Positions 1-12,696 of a stretch of 64,000 nucleotides of DNA are shown in pieces; the first letter of the stretch is position 1, and each line of letters opens with the position of its first letter. The notes under the pieces are model-generated. The model was given only the letters and a program-made list of their open reading frames with translations. It was not told where the DNA came from and made no database searches. This DNA comes from Phyto melanocephala. Its lineage: Eukaryota > Arthropoda > Insecta > Diptera > Rhinophoridae. The translations under genes were made by a program, and so were the position numbers. The DNA is taken from NCBI GenBank assembly GCA_941918925.1, contig OW799237.1:113130515-113194514 (forward strand), in the 5' to 3' direction.

Positions 1-360
1 AATGCATCAAAAAAAAAACATGGTTCTTCAATACGTTCAATAACTTATAATGTCATTCAGTTGGTTGATATAAATAATAAGAAATGACGAACGTCTTACT
101 AAACAAAATATAGTACTGCCTTATTTATGAATATACTGCGGTATTTCTTTTTTATATAAAGTGAGATTCTCTTAATTGCAAATAATAATGAGCACTCTTG
201 AAATTTAAGTTACGAAAGATTAGTTTCTTAAAAAAAAATTATTCTTATGTACAATGAGTGGATTCAATAAACAACCAAATTTTTTAGTTTTTAGCAAAGA
301 ATTCTCATATTTTATTCAAAAAAAAATTTAAAACTTTTTGTGGAATAAAATTTATTAATA
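1..360. other. AT-rich, nothing identified
   Basis: No plausible coding frame, repeat or RNA was recognised in this stretch. Confidence 0.5.
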
Positions 361-364
361 TTTA

Positions 365-415
365 TTTTGTCATCCCGTTTGTAAAACATCAAAATATTCA
401 CTTAAGGACCCATAA
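365..415 (-). mobile_element. Fragment of mini-me-like element, subfamily II
   Basis: TTTGTCATCCCGTTTGTAAA, followed by ACATC and then a CCATAAA motif, matches the head of the better copies at about 9035, 42423 and (reverse) 33300. Only about 50 bp survive. The fragment stops where the next fragment (a GCGAAGCGTAACGGG motif) begins. Confidence 0.55.
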
Positions 416-419
416 ATTA

Positions 420-450
420 AAGCGGCGAAGCGTAACGGGTTAGCTAGTAC
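420..450 (-). repeat. Head fragment of an ACTAG...CCCG repeat
   Basis: On the minus strand this reads ACTAGCTAACCCGTTACGC followed by TTCGC. The same words occur on the plus strand at 21618-21645, and the layout (ACTAG, then CCCG, then GC-rich TACGC) resembles the heads of the large tandem elements at 19422 and 20326. Only the head is left. Confidence 0.5.
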
Positions 451-1685
451 GTTAAAAAAATTTTTATAAGAATAAAGCTGGGCAGCAGCACTTTAAAAAT
501 ATTTAACATAAAAACCCTTTGGCACTGAGGCCATATATTCTGATTAATTTTGTACTTGAATTGTAAATAAAAATAAAAACTATAAAAAATTTTTTGAGAA
601 AACTAAAAATTTATTAAAATTTAATTTTAAAAATAAATAGCATTTATTTTTAAGAAATAAAAACACTGACCTTCTTTGAGAACTTACTTGTAACATTCTA
701 AATGATTTTAATAGAAAAAAAAAATGCGTTTTTACGACAGTTGGTAGAGTAGCAGTCGATAATGATTTTCTTGTCCCTGTCAGGCGATACCAAAACAGAG
801 CTTGCATTTTTAAACAGCATAAACAGCATATAGAAAAACCTTCATTCACCTTCATATTTTTAATCAATTATCAATCAATTATCAATTTTTTAATCAATCA
901 TGTTATGGTATATTTAATATTAATTCATGTATCCTTAACAGCTGACCTAATATGGCGATATTTTTCACATGCTGATATTAAATTGTTTTTGTGGCGTTTA
1001 AATTGCACAACGAAGAATACCCGTCTCATCCATGGCGATAGAAAATATTTTAATTGTATTTTTAAAATAAACAACTATTTTTATTTACAAGTTTTAATTG
1101 TCTTCATTTTTCCGTGCATATCCTTTTCATGGCTCTGTCATAATATTGCCAATAAATTTATATGTATTATCGACATTGACACAAAAAATTATCAATTAGT
1201 AAATTTTTTTTCTTAACTCAAATCAGCTTAAAATGTATGACAGGTAAAATGTATCAAATACTTTTACACAATAGTTTAAATTTTAAGCAATTGGCAGTCA
1301 TGGTCGTGAACAGAAAAAGTAAGCGATTAAAGTACAATTTTTCTTCGTTCAAAATAGACAAAAAGGGAAGTTTAGAATAGATGAAAGTAGACTTTATAGC
1401 CTTCAGAATGAACCAAATTTTTATAAATAATGGCTTGATTATATTCGAAAAATACGGAAAATTTAATTATTAATCATGTATTAATAAGAAATAATTTTCT
1501 TTTTAAAATATTAAAATTTTTTTAACATTAATTTTTAAATCTTAAATCAAAAATTTTAATATATGTATGTAAATGGAGTGCTATTTAAAAGTTTAAATTT
1601 AAAAATGCCATAAGACAAAAACGGTTTGAAATTTTGCTAAATTTATTCTTTTGTTGGGAAGTACAGTTGATTCGGTTTATTATTT
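451..1685. other. AT-rich, nothing identified
   Basis: The short open frames here are low-complexity, have no recognisable domain and look like chance ORFs in AT-rich DNA. Confidence 0.5.
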
Positions 1686-1689
1686 CATT

Positions 1690-2270
1690 CATATGGCAGC
1701 CGTGGCTGTCCTTACATTATCCCATTCGAATGGACCTATTATCGAGCACTTTTTCAAGTGAATGGGGTTTTTTGTCGGCATCACAAATTATGGCCTTCAA
1801 TTGCTCAAAAGTCTCTGGTTTGTCCGCACAACACTTGTCTTTAAGGGTGCCCTACAGTGTCAAATCGCAGCATCTTGGCGGCCAATTGATATCGCAATTT
1901 CGTCTAATTAAACAGTCAACAAACGTAATACGCAATAAATAGCTTGTGACATAAGAAGTGTGGCAAATTACACCGTCCTCTTGACACAATATCGTTCACA
2001 TCAATATCATGAAGAGCGGGCACAAAGAAATCGGTTATCATGGAGCGATATGGGTCATTGATGCCTCCGCTCCACAAGCCGCGCCAAAAGGTCTTTCATA
2101 ATGGGTGCATTGGCTTCTTTAAGACCACGTTCGGGTTTTCTGAGCCCTAATTATGGCAATTTTGCTTATTAACGTACCCACCAAGATGAAAATGAGCTTC
2201 ATCTCAAAAGATGATTTTTGATCACATTAATTTTCGTGCAATTTCCGACCAATTGCATTTGTTATAGAAA
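1690..2270 (-). pseudogene. Tc1/mariner-type transposase pseudogene 1
   Basis: Reading the minus strand across several frames recovers the catalytic half of a mariner-like transposase. A DEAHFHLGGYVNKQN block (first catalytic Asp) is followed by a degenerate NPNVV...LWSGG stretch, then PY RSMITDFFVPALHDIDVND, a degenerate copy of the QDGATCH block, a WPPRCCDLT-type block, and a tail rich in EQLKA/LEKVL-like residues near 1700. Stops and frameshifts interrupt it throughout, so it cannot encode a transposase. In this family the protein binds inverted terminal repeats and cuts DNA with a DD34D-type triad. Terminal repeats were not identified. The plus-strand open frame over the same bases is a shadow. 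Confidence 0.75.
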
Positions 2271-5200
2271 TAAATTTTCAATAAATCCCAAGAATAAATA
2301 AATTCCTTTCGTTCAGCAGAGATAATATACTGAATTTTGTGACAGAATAGAATGACATAAGTACTGCCAGATACGAAATAAATGCTGGTTCAAACTTAAA
2401 CCGATATGTGGCCTACTCTTTACTTTGTTTTTATTAAAAGCTTTAGACAAAATCGCTTCTGTTGAAAAAGTTTTGTATATATTTTTTTTTAAAGAAAATG
2501 TCCTTTTTTAAATAAATCAACACAAATATTTACTGTTTTCATAAATTTCATTAAATTTCATTTTGATAGATAATTTTGAATAACCTTTGTGTTTCCTAAA
2601 AAAAATAAAACATAAACATCATTTAATAAGAAAAGTTTCCTGAATGGTACTGTATTATTTTTCTATATTTTTAGAAAATTTTTAGTTTATTTATTTAATA
2701 ATAATTTTTATTTGCAAAATGTAACTGTAATACGAATTTTCATATAAAACATGTTAGGAAAGACAATCCTGTTAACTTTTTTAAAACACTTGTACAAGTT
2801 AAAATCTATACCACCCATGACTACAAACAGATTATTCCCAAAAAACGCTATTGACCTAGTAACCTGCACAGCTAAATACGAACATACACTCATATTTAAG
2901 CGTTCAACAATTAAAACAATGGTCCACTTGTATATAAAATACAAATAATATTCAATTTATTCAATTCTTTTGGCTTTCTGAAGAACTGAAAAATCTTTAT
3001 TATTCCTTTACAGTTGCCAGAGGTGGCAGTTGCAGCAACAGTGTGAATACTCGTGTGTTTGACCACGACATTTTACCAAAAAGTTGTTAAGTAATTTATA
3101 TTTTCTTTTTTTAGTTTTGACAACTATTACATGACTACCTCAAGAATGAAATGGCTTCACACATTCATACATTGTTGTTGTATTAACTGTCCATGTGTTA
3201 AGTAGTCAAACAGATCAACAGTGGATATGGCTACAATTTTGGTATGCCCGATTTGGCAGTAGTAACAAAATTACAAAAGAAAAAATAGATTTTTATTTAT
3301 AAAAATTTTCAAGTCATTTGGGAGATATTTATTCTCTTGTGTAAATTGCCTAAAGTGGTAGCTTGTACTCTTCTGTATTTGGCTGTTAGTCAATCACGAG
3401 CACTGAGTTAAACAGACAAGTGGTTGCGATTTTATTATTCCATGTTAACAAAAAAAAAAAAAAACAAAAAGAAAATAAGAAAATTTACTACAACTGTAAA
3501 TGTCGGTTTATCTGGAGAGATGTATGTTTATATGTTTGGCTTATTATCATATGTTAAGCAGTTATTTTTATTTATGCGATAAATGCAGTATTTTTCGTTA
3601 TTGTTGCATAGTTTTTTACCCTACATCACCGTAAGTACAAAAAGGTTTTTTCGAACCTGTTGCCAATATCCCACCAGACAGACAGTCACGATAACGATCA
3701 CGGTAACGATCACTGGCTGTAAAATTAATGAGTGCAGTATGATATTAATATTCTAAGGAGCGGATTCTTTATATTTATTTCCGAAAGGACAAAACTTAAA
3801 GTTATTGAGAAGTTATTTTGTAGATAGTTGTTGTTCTGTCTGAAAAAAAACATGGCGTATTCGCAATGTCGAATTTCGATTCTACACCTTTGAAATGGTA
3901 ACTCAGTTATGCCAACTGAATTATAATGTCGTAACAAATATCCAAGAATACACATCTGAAAGTACTATTCGTCTTTTGATGCTGAATATTATTATCAGAT
4001 ACAGAGTTAAATGTGCGATCCAAAAGAAGTCAAATAATTCACCAAGCAAATTCTCCTGTTGAAATGCAACAGCATCCCGGCAAATATATGATTGACCAAG
4101 GTCCACAGGTCCGCCACACTTGCAAGAATCAGTCCTTAAACTATAATTGTTTTTTTCGATTGAGGCAACAACAGTACCGCAGAAATAAAAGTGTTTGCTC
4201 GAAGTCCAACTAACGTAAGCCACCTCCGAGTCTGTTTTCTTGCTTGGGAGAAACCACTGCCACCTCGTGCTCTCCAAACAGAATACATTTTAGAGTCTTA
4301 CTGATTCTAGTGGTAGTAGATAAGTCTGTGTTCAAATTAAGGCCTTAAAAATCTTGGCCAGAGGTATTTGTCCTACTGCCAATATACCTAGGACTGGCAC
4401 TAGCCAAGGAGCCGTGCTCACAGAGGGGAAATTAAGACAAAAATATTTTTTTTCTTAAGCTGATATTAAATTTTAATATTTTTTTTCGAATTTTGGGCAT
4501 TGACGATCAGATCTTTCGTTCGGTAACAAAAAAAAGTAATAATTAAGTTATTTAGCCACAGTTTCATTATTTTTGCTTTAATTTTGTTATATTAGGGTAG
4601 TAAATTAAAATGGTAGAAACGGAGATCTAGCGGGTAAATAATAAAATTGGTTGCTCAAGTTCCATGGCTTTTGTAGCAAAGCATTAATCCTCTCGAGGCA
4701 AGCTCGATTTCATGTCAAATTTTAATATCCGATTTCAATGCACCTCAGGTATAGCAAAAATGTTAAAGGGCGACCTTTACTATTGACAAAGAAAACAAAT
4801 GTTAAACATAAGTACTTGCAATATACTGTATATTCGTAGGTGTATGCGCACTTTTTTGTTTACCTGTGCGTTCTAGAGTTCACGCTACACAAAGAATGTT
4901 GATCATTGAATTCGACAATCTCCAGATATAATTTTTATAACACATCTTTTTTATTCACCCTGCATAATTAGAATTCTAAAGATTATTTTGTTTGTTTTAC
5001 TTTCTGTTTTTATGTGTGTTTTTTTTTTTTGGTAGTTGTTTACACATTCATAAATGTATTTTTTTCGTTGTCATTTTATGAGTTAGTCTTTGGACTGTTT
5101 TCTGGACACACCTTTAAAAGTTGTTATATGTATGCCTCTACTGCGTTCTTAGACGAAGATCTGTTAATTTGTTTCATGAGCTTTTTTTTATTATTTCTGT

Positions 5201-6050
5201 AACTCTCATTAGATTTGGGTATTTTCAAGTGTATACTTTTCTTCTTCTTTATGGTTTTGTTTTTCAATAATGTTGGCCATGTATATTCACACATACTTAC
5301 TTATAGGTATAAACAAAAAAATTTTTGAAATTAGCTTCAAGTTAGACTATAAACAGAAGAAATTGAAAAAAAAAGACAAATACTCTTCTCTAAAATTATA
5401 CAAATAAAGCAGTTGATGGACGTTGGTCAAGGACGTAGTTGATGGGTGAGTTAAAAATATGATTTTAATTTTTTTTTTAATTGGCATGTGTATGAAATTT
5501 TTGTTTTATAAAACTGTAATTTACATTAAAAATTACTACGAGTTTTTAGTCATTTAAATTTTGAAGAACTTTATTATACTGAAACATATATGACAAATTC
5601 ATAAGGATGTCTTAAGTTTCGTATTTTCATAAAGTCATAGTTTCCCAAAAATATTATTTTATTATTATTATTATTTTTTTTGTATAATTTTAAAATTTTT
5701 TTTTTTTTAAATTTGGAAAATTATGGTTTTATGAAACTTACGACACTTTGTGAGTTAACCTGTAATTATGCTGGAGGTTAAGTTTAAAGCATACAGTCAT
5801 AACAGGAATCTCTGTAATCTATACTTACTAACTTCGTAAGAATCTGTATCTCTACATGAATAATTTTTAAAAATTTTGATGGCGATATACAGCTGCTAAT
5901 TTCCCATTTCTAAAAAAAAAAAATATATAAGTAAATAAAATCATATTTAAATGATACTACAAGGAAGTTAGTAAAAAATTAATGCTTAAACAAACACGTC
6001 AGAATAAAGAACTTAAAGAAAATTGCACTGACAATAATATCAGAACTTAT
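2271..6050. other. No gene identified; AT-rich with small local repeats
   Basis: A short tandem duplication built on ACGATAACGATC / ACGGTAACGATC lies at 3686-3712. Around 3920-4440 base composition is less AT-skewed and overlapping open frames occur on both strands (118 residues minus, 66 residues plus). Neither matches a family I recognise. That stretch could be an old element. The rest shows only simple A/T tracts. Confidence 0.4.
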
Positions 6051-6053
6051 TTT

Positions 6054-6936
6054 AACAAGTAATAGTGCTATATTCGGCCGTGCCGATTCTTATATACACT
6101 TTACAACGTGCAGTCATGCAATAAAAATAGTTTGTATCACCATTCATCTCTTATGAAATACGTACATACATATAAAAGACATACATATATAAACACATCC
6201 CATTCTAAAATTATAAATTTACGTATGTATGTTAAAAAAATAAAAAAAAAATAAAAAAAATTAAAAAAATAATAAAAAGTAAAAAAAAATTATAAAAAAA
6301 AATTAAAAAAAAAGAATTTAAAAATATAAATAATAAATATAAAATAAAAAATAAAAAAAAAATTGTTAAAAAATTTTTTACATATAAATGATATATATAA
6401 AATAAAAATTAAAAAAAAAAAAATATTAAAAAAAAATTAAAAAAAATAAAAAATTTTAAATAGAAATAATAAATATAAGAAAAAATAAAAAAAATATTAA
6501 AAAAAAGTATATAAAAATAAAATAAACCAAACGGTTTCTGTAACCAGTATACCAAGTTTGGATGTATGTGTGTTGTATGTTGTTTTTGTGTTAAAAAAAC
6601 GAGGTGGCCATGGTTTTTTGCTCATATCTCAGTTATTTATGTACCGATGTTTCTGATTTTCAATACCGATCTACTCCCGAATATTTCTAATATTTTAGTA
6701 CCGATCTACTCCCGAATATTTCTGATATTTTAATACCTCACCCGGGTCCAGGCGATGGGGGCTTCAAAAAGTTGATTTCAACATACACACGGACAGACTT
6801 ACAGAGCTTAATCGACTGCCCTATTCATAAGCTTCAGAAAATATATACTTTAAGGGATTGGAAATGAAAATTGTAGAAATTTCACACCAAATGACAAACC
6901 TATATATACCCTTTTTCACTGTGTGAAGGGTTTAAA
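6054..6936 (+). mobile_element. Mini-me-like non-autonomous element, copy 1
   Basis: It starts AACAAGTAATAGTGCTAT, followed by the hairpin ATTCGGC-CGT-GCCGATT. A CATTCATC motif follows, then about 300 bp of A-rich sequence (6230-6530), an AACCAGTATAC motif, a GAGGTGG...TTTTTTGCTCATATCTCAG block, CACCCGGGTCCAGGCGATG, a short GACAGAC microsatellite, the core CTTTAAGGGATTGGAAATG, and an end hairpin built on TATACCC. It has no coding capacity. The central block is in the common orientation. The copy carries a 35-bp internal tandem duplication at 6664-6733. Confidence 0.8.
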
Positions 6937-8087
6937 AATAATACGATACAAACAAATTGTTGGGGCCAGTAGTGCAGGCCGGGTTCAACTAGTCTATTAT
7001 ATAATTCTACTTTTTCTACGCCTTTTTTGTTGTAAATATTATGCAATATGTTGCACAAATTCAAGAATAGAATAAATCGCTACAGAAGCGTAAGTCTACG
7101 TAAGCAGACTATTTGTCTTGCAAAGAATTATTTTTCTACTGCTTAGATTTAAGTATAACGGTAAGTTTTAGCCATAAAAACTACCACAAAAAAAGAGTTA
7201 AAAACATTTTATGAAAACCATAAAATGCTACTGACATTAATGAACTCAAACTGGTTTATGTGAGAAAAATTAATCATCAAAAATATGAAACAGGACAAAA
7301 AGGAGTGGAACGAATACATAAAATAAAATTTTTAAAGTGTTGACCAAAAAAAGTTTTAAATCTACAAACATCTACGTGTGAGTGTAGTCATTTAATTTAG
7401 ATTAATATCAAACTGGATAAAGTCAGCAAGAAGTAAAAACATTTTTATCTTTACAGTAGAATATTAATTTATAATTTTTTGACAGAATTATGGAAAATTT
7501 TTAATATATTTTTTATTTGTAAGATATGTATGTAAGTACCTAGAATAAAAGACAGCGTAAAGCATTGCTGTTGCTCTTGATAATATGGCATAACTTTATT
7601 GCCTACCCTTTCAAATAAATTCTAAACGTTACTCGTAGAGTAAAGAAGACGATAAAATGCCTGTTTGTTGAATAAACTTCCAGACAGACCTTCACCTTAA
7701 ATATTTATTTTTTTTGAAAAAAAAACCAGAAAAAATTTGTTATTTACTTGACAGTCTGGATCATAAGTTAAGCTGTTGACGGTCCGGTACGTGATCAGTA
7801 AAACAGTCTGTCTTAATGTATGCTTGCAGCAGTGATCTTTTCTGCTTGTTGTTGAATTTAAAACACTTTTCTGGATTCTATTTAGATTTTTATCATTCTT
7901 TGTTGTTGTTATCAAGAGTTGAATTTGTGGTTTCGGTTTATGTATAATTTGGCTAAAACAAGCAAAATAACAATGTACAACAGCAACATCAAACATCTTG
8001 TCACACCATCTATTTTACTGTTGTATTAATGCTGCTTAGAGTGTGGAATTGAACAATTTTATCTTAAATACTGCACCTATTACAACA
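6937..8087. other. No gene identified
   Basis: AT-rich sequence. The 99-residue minus-strand open frame near 7700-7996 has no recognisable domain. Confidence 0.45.
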
Positions 8088-8998
8088 AGAACAAGTAAGA
8101 GTGCACCGAATCTTTTAATACCTTTCACCATCATGTACATAAACTTAACTAGCACATTGTAGCGTAGCCGAGATGTGAGATTTAATGTTATGCGTCATTT
8201 TCCTCTATTATTTAAGACGCTATCTTTGATTTTGAGTTTTTACTCAGCTAACTGTATTTTACTAACAAGGTTAAATAAGGAATTATCTGCTATTCTGGTT
8301 TAGACGCCATCTTGAATTGTACACTTTTTTAAAATTTACAGTATTTTTCCGGTGATGCCGACAATGTGGGGATTAATGGGATAATCAGTAAACACTATAT
8401 TTTACACTATAAATATCCGCCATTTTGTGTAGGAAACTATCTAGGAATTTAACTATTTCTTTATTTGCTTTATATTAATGTGCAAGCCCTTTCATCTGTT
8501 AACAATATTGAAGAGCTTGATTAATTCATATTGTGTTTTTGCTGTGTCCCAAAAATTAAGTTGGGTCTTGAGTAATTTAATATATTTAAAAAATTATGTA
8601 TTTTGAACAAATGTTTTTTCCTAAAAATGTGACAAATAGTGATCAATTTCTCAAAATTTTTTTATGAATAGCCCATGAGGCACATTATATCAACATTCTA
8701 GCAAAGGTCGTAGGTCTAAACAAATATGAGCAAAAACAGATGTATTTATTTGCTCAGATCTCAGAAGGTTTTGGTTCGATTGTGCGAGATTTTAAAAAAG
8801 ATTAACTCCCGGATATTTGCAAAAGATTGAAACCACATACTCAAGTAATATGTGGTGGCTTCTAAAATTTTTTTAAGGCAACACACCGACAGACGAATAA
8901 ACGGGCAGAGAGACTACTCTAGTCATAGGCTTTTAAAAAATATATATACTTTTTGTAGTCGGATTGGAATACTGTAAAAATTAAGAACGGAATAACAA
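8088..8998 (+). mobile_element. Old, diverged relative of the mini-me-like element
   Basis: The family head AACAAGTAAGAGTGCACCGAA appears at about 8090. Some 600 bp later come a GCTCAGATCTCAG block (8750), an ACACCGACAGACG microsatellite (8882-8910), AAATATATATACTTTTTG (8938) and an AACGGAATAACAAA motif (8986). Order and orientation match copy 1, but the identity is much lower and the A-rich core is absent. It is read as an old copy or a separate subfamily. Confidence 0.6.
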
Positions 8999-9014
8999 AA
9001 GAATATGTATTCTT

Positions 9015-9240
9015 GGAACCAAATGGTGTAGGGGTATATTCATTTTGTCATTCCGTTTGTAACACATCGAAATATCTATTTTATACCCCATAAAGAATAT
9101 ATTTTCTTGATATCATTTTATGACGATCTAGCTAAGTCTGTCTGTCTGTTGAAAGCACGATAGACCTCGAACAGAAAAATTAAGGAGACTAAAATCTTGC
9201 AAGAATATTTCTTATACACAAGATATTTAAAATGGGCTAA
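9015..9240 (-). mobile_element. Mini-me-like element, subfamily II fragment
   Basis: GGTATATTCATTTTGTCATT, then CCGTTTGTAACACATC, then ATACCCCATAAAGAATATAT, TGACGATCTAGCTAAG and a (GTCT)n run at 9148-9160, followed by AGCACGATAGA. The same order occurs at 42395-42610 and, reversed, at 33210-33390. It lies head to head with the preceding element. Confidence 0.65.
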
Positions 9241-12200
9241 ATCGGTAAATTATCAAAAGAGTATTAGGTCGTAATGCAAGAGTAGGTAAAAAAACAATGA
9301 CCATCCTATATCGAATAAAATTCGATTGTGTCTAAACATATTAGCGTAGAGCCATAAAATTTCTAAGAGTTTATTTATTATATATTATTTTACTTAAATT
9401 CTAAATTGAATTATCTAAGTAAAATTTAAGTCGAAATGTTGGGTTACTAGTACATATTTATAAATATTTGCACGTATTTGAAAAATAAATAGATAGTATT
9501 AAAAAATTTATATATAATTTTTTTTTTCATTTTAAAATTATTTTAAATATTTCTCTAACTGTTTCAACAAATATTTAAAATTAAGTGAATTAAAAATTTA
9601 AACACAACCTTGTTAATATTAGTTAAAAACATTTTTTAAAAAATTACAAAATTAAAATAAACTTTTTCATTCTATTTTAATTAACTTTTGTCTCACTATT
9701 TTTTTTTTTTATTAAAATATCAGTTTTCGTTTAATTAATACTTTCATATTGACTAGTCAAATAATATTCAAATTTTTTTATTATTAAATTCTTTTTTGAA
9801 CTTCAACTAAATTTACTTTGTGTAGTCACAAAAAAAATGAAGAAAATGCTTGCAACTATGAAAGATATTGTGATATGGAAGGTTGACAATCACTATTCGA
9901 AAGACTTAAATAGCTACTACGCTATGTGTAATAACAAACCGTGTGTTAACTAACAATATGCTAACTTTTTTATGCATAACGCCACTAGAGTCTAGATTAA
10001 ATGCTCATATATTACTGGAGAACGAAAGAGTGGGAATAAAACCCGCATTAATTATATTTTGCTGCAGTTAGCCATCTACAAAAATTTTTTTTTCAAAAAA
10101 GTTTGAATCGAAAATTATTAATTCTTTATATTTACAACTCTCTATAATAAATTAAAATTTTTTTTATAAATATTCTAATTTAAGAGAAATATTTTGAGCA
10201 AATTTCTTAGATTTTTTGACGAATAGATTTTTTCATAAATTCTTTAATTTTTGCTCATCAATATGAAATCAATTTAATATTTTTCAATTTAATTATGAGA
10301 TGAATAAACCCCTTTTGACTAAGATTTTCATACAGTAAATGTCTACATAAATATGTTTTAATAATAAAATAAAATATTTTTTTATGCCAGCTAAAGGACA
10401 ACGCTCTTTGAAAACGTATTTAACAAAATCACTTAACAACTGTCACATAAACAAAAGACACATAAAAACCATCAATCAGTGATAGTGTCTATACCTCTGA
10501 CCAACTATCTGCATAGCCTTGTGCAGACAAAAAACAGAACCCTTTTAATGACAAACTAAAATCGCGCAACCTGTCACAGACATGACAAATTCAACAAATT
10601 TCTTATTTCATTCTACTCTGCTGGAAACATGTAAAAATTGTCCATTTGAAAATTCCATATAAATGATGGACTAAGGCAAGTCTATGCAATCAGAAGGCCA
10701 GACATTGGCAGATATTGGCACCATTTGAGTACGTGGTGTTGCGCTCACAGAAAATAATTCGCATTTACAGTGTGCATACATAAATAAATTAATCGGTTAA
10801 AGTAACTATTTAGCATAGAATTAAAGGCAAAGCTGTAGTAACAGTGTATAACAAAAGTAAGGTAAATATCTTGTATATGCACATACCTTCTATTTACAAT
10901 AATAGGAAATTTAAAAAACCTTTTTGATGAAATATAAAGCCCTTTAACCAGCACTGAGTATAAACTTTTCTTGCATACTGTATATACACTAGATTTCTAC
11001 AAAAAAATTCCTTAATTAACCCATTTTAGTCAAAAAATTTGAAGTAGTAAAAAAAACTCCTGCGTTGGCCTGATAAGAGATAATGACTGCAAGTTGCTTT
11101 TTTATTTAACACTAGAGATTGATTAATGTAAGAAAAATTTAAAAAAAGCTTTTTTTTAATTTTTACCTTTAGTTTGAGAATTGGAAAAATTGAGTTTTTT
11201 GGTGAAAAACATCTGCACATTCCAAATACCCTTAGGTGTCGCATTTGTAGTGTGAAAAAAATTAAATAACACACGTGGCCGTCACACGCTATAAAGTGAA
11301 AATGGGTTTTTAAATACCCAACCGTCCATAATGAGTTAAAATGCATTTTTACAGAAATATTTGCAAATAAATTTTTTTGATTATAACAAAAAAATAAATT
11401 AAAGTATGTGACCAATTGGGACCCAATGACTAATATCAATTCAAATGAATAAAATTAATTCAAAATGTACCATTATTTACATTAAGCAATTAATCGTTTA
11501 GTTTAATTTTTATTTTGGTTGTCGGCTTAGAAATTTGGCTTAAGGCTGTTAAAAAAAAAACAGTATTTACAAAAAGTACATATCTGCGAACATACAAATT
11601 TATTCATGTATTATATATATATTAAAGAGTGTGATCATATTAGATTTTTTCGAGGTAAATTTAGCTTTATTTCTCAATGTGTAGCTCGAAATATTTCATT
11701 TAGGTTTTAGCTTCTTTCAGCTTTTTCTAGTCTCTTGTTTAATTTACACTTGCTGTAATTCATTTTTTCACAAAAACTAAAACAGTTTATCATTAAAAAT
11801 TATGTGCGTTCACCAAATATAGTAGTTGAAAAATAACAATTATCTCGCAGCGCAGAAACAATTGTTAGTGCAGATTTGATCTACATAAGTATGAATGTAT
11901 GTATGTATTTACGCAAATATGATATTTGTTGTTTTTGTTGTTTGAAGAACGACAATTACCGAAATTTTTTTCGCCAATCTTTGTTTAACTTAAAACTTGC
12001 TTCCGACTCCATAAAATTTAAAAAAAAAAAAAATCGAATTACATATGTCTATGAATTAGTAAAAATAATTTACTCTGTTTAAAAATTTTAAAGTCATTAC
12101 TTTCTGATGTTAAAAAAAAAAATAAAATGTTCGAAAGTAACTAAGGGAATCTCACGTTTGTACTTTCAGAAATCCATTTGCTATTATAATATCATCAAGA

Positions 12201-12274
12201 ACTAATTTGACATACAATTTTGAACAATGTTTGATTAAAAACAGACTTATGCAATCGATTCTGAAACAGACTAA
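9241..12274. other. No gene identified
   Basis: AT-rich sequence with long A and T tracts. The 137-residue minus-strand frame at 11026-11439 and shorter frames have Phe/Lys/Asn-rich composition as expected by chance, and no motif. Confidence 0.45.
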
Positions 12275-12696
12275 CCCAGCAAAAATTACTGCATACCCGG
12301 AAGCAGGATTGTAAGGGAGAGACAAATGTACACTCCTTTCCCAACCTGCTTCAGGAAGGCATGATTTTTATATGAGATGTCCCACTTGGTAGGGCTCTTT
12401 GATGCTCTAATTATTTGGTATTTTCACACATGGTTAATGCACTAATATCATGTCTCTTTTATGTGTTTTCAATAAATTTTTTAAGAACTACAGTAAAGAG
12501 AGGTAATCATTCGCTTACATTCCTGCATCCTCGTGAGCGAGAGAAGTTGCAGTAAGTTATTTTGTAAAAAATGAAATATATTTAATAGAAATTTCTGACT
12601 TCCATTTATAGCACCCTCGAATGCGCTCTAATATTGCGCTATAAGAAGGCATGATTTTTTTTACTGCTTACCGGTACAAAATAAATTTTTGCTGGG
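12275..12696. mobile_element. MITE-like element with CCCAGCAAAAATT terminal inverted repeats
   Basis: The 422-bp element begins CCCAGCAAAAATTACTGC and ends ATAAATTTTTGCTGGG, giving a 13-bp perfect terminal inverted repeat. The word AAGGCATGATTTTT occurs near both ends (about 12356 and 12646) in direct orientation. No open frame of note lies inside. No clear target duplication was found, so the superfamily is undetermined. A diverged match to the terminus occurs alone near 33867 (CCAGCAAAAAA). Confidence 0.65.

Noticed and set aside
3921..4277. 118-residue minus-strand frame as a gene
   Set aside because: It overlaps an opposite frame and shows no recognised domain and no clear conservation signal. 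It is left as unidentified.
11026..11439. 137-residue minus-strand frame as a gene
   Set aside because: Phe/Lys/Asn-rich composition is as expected from AT-rich DNA. No motif or regulatory context.
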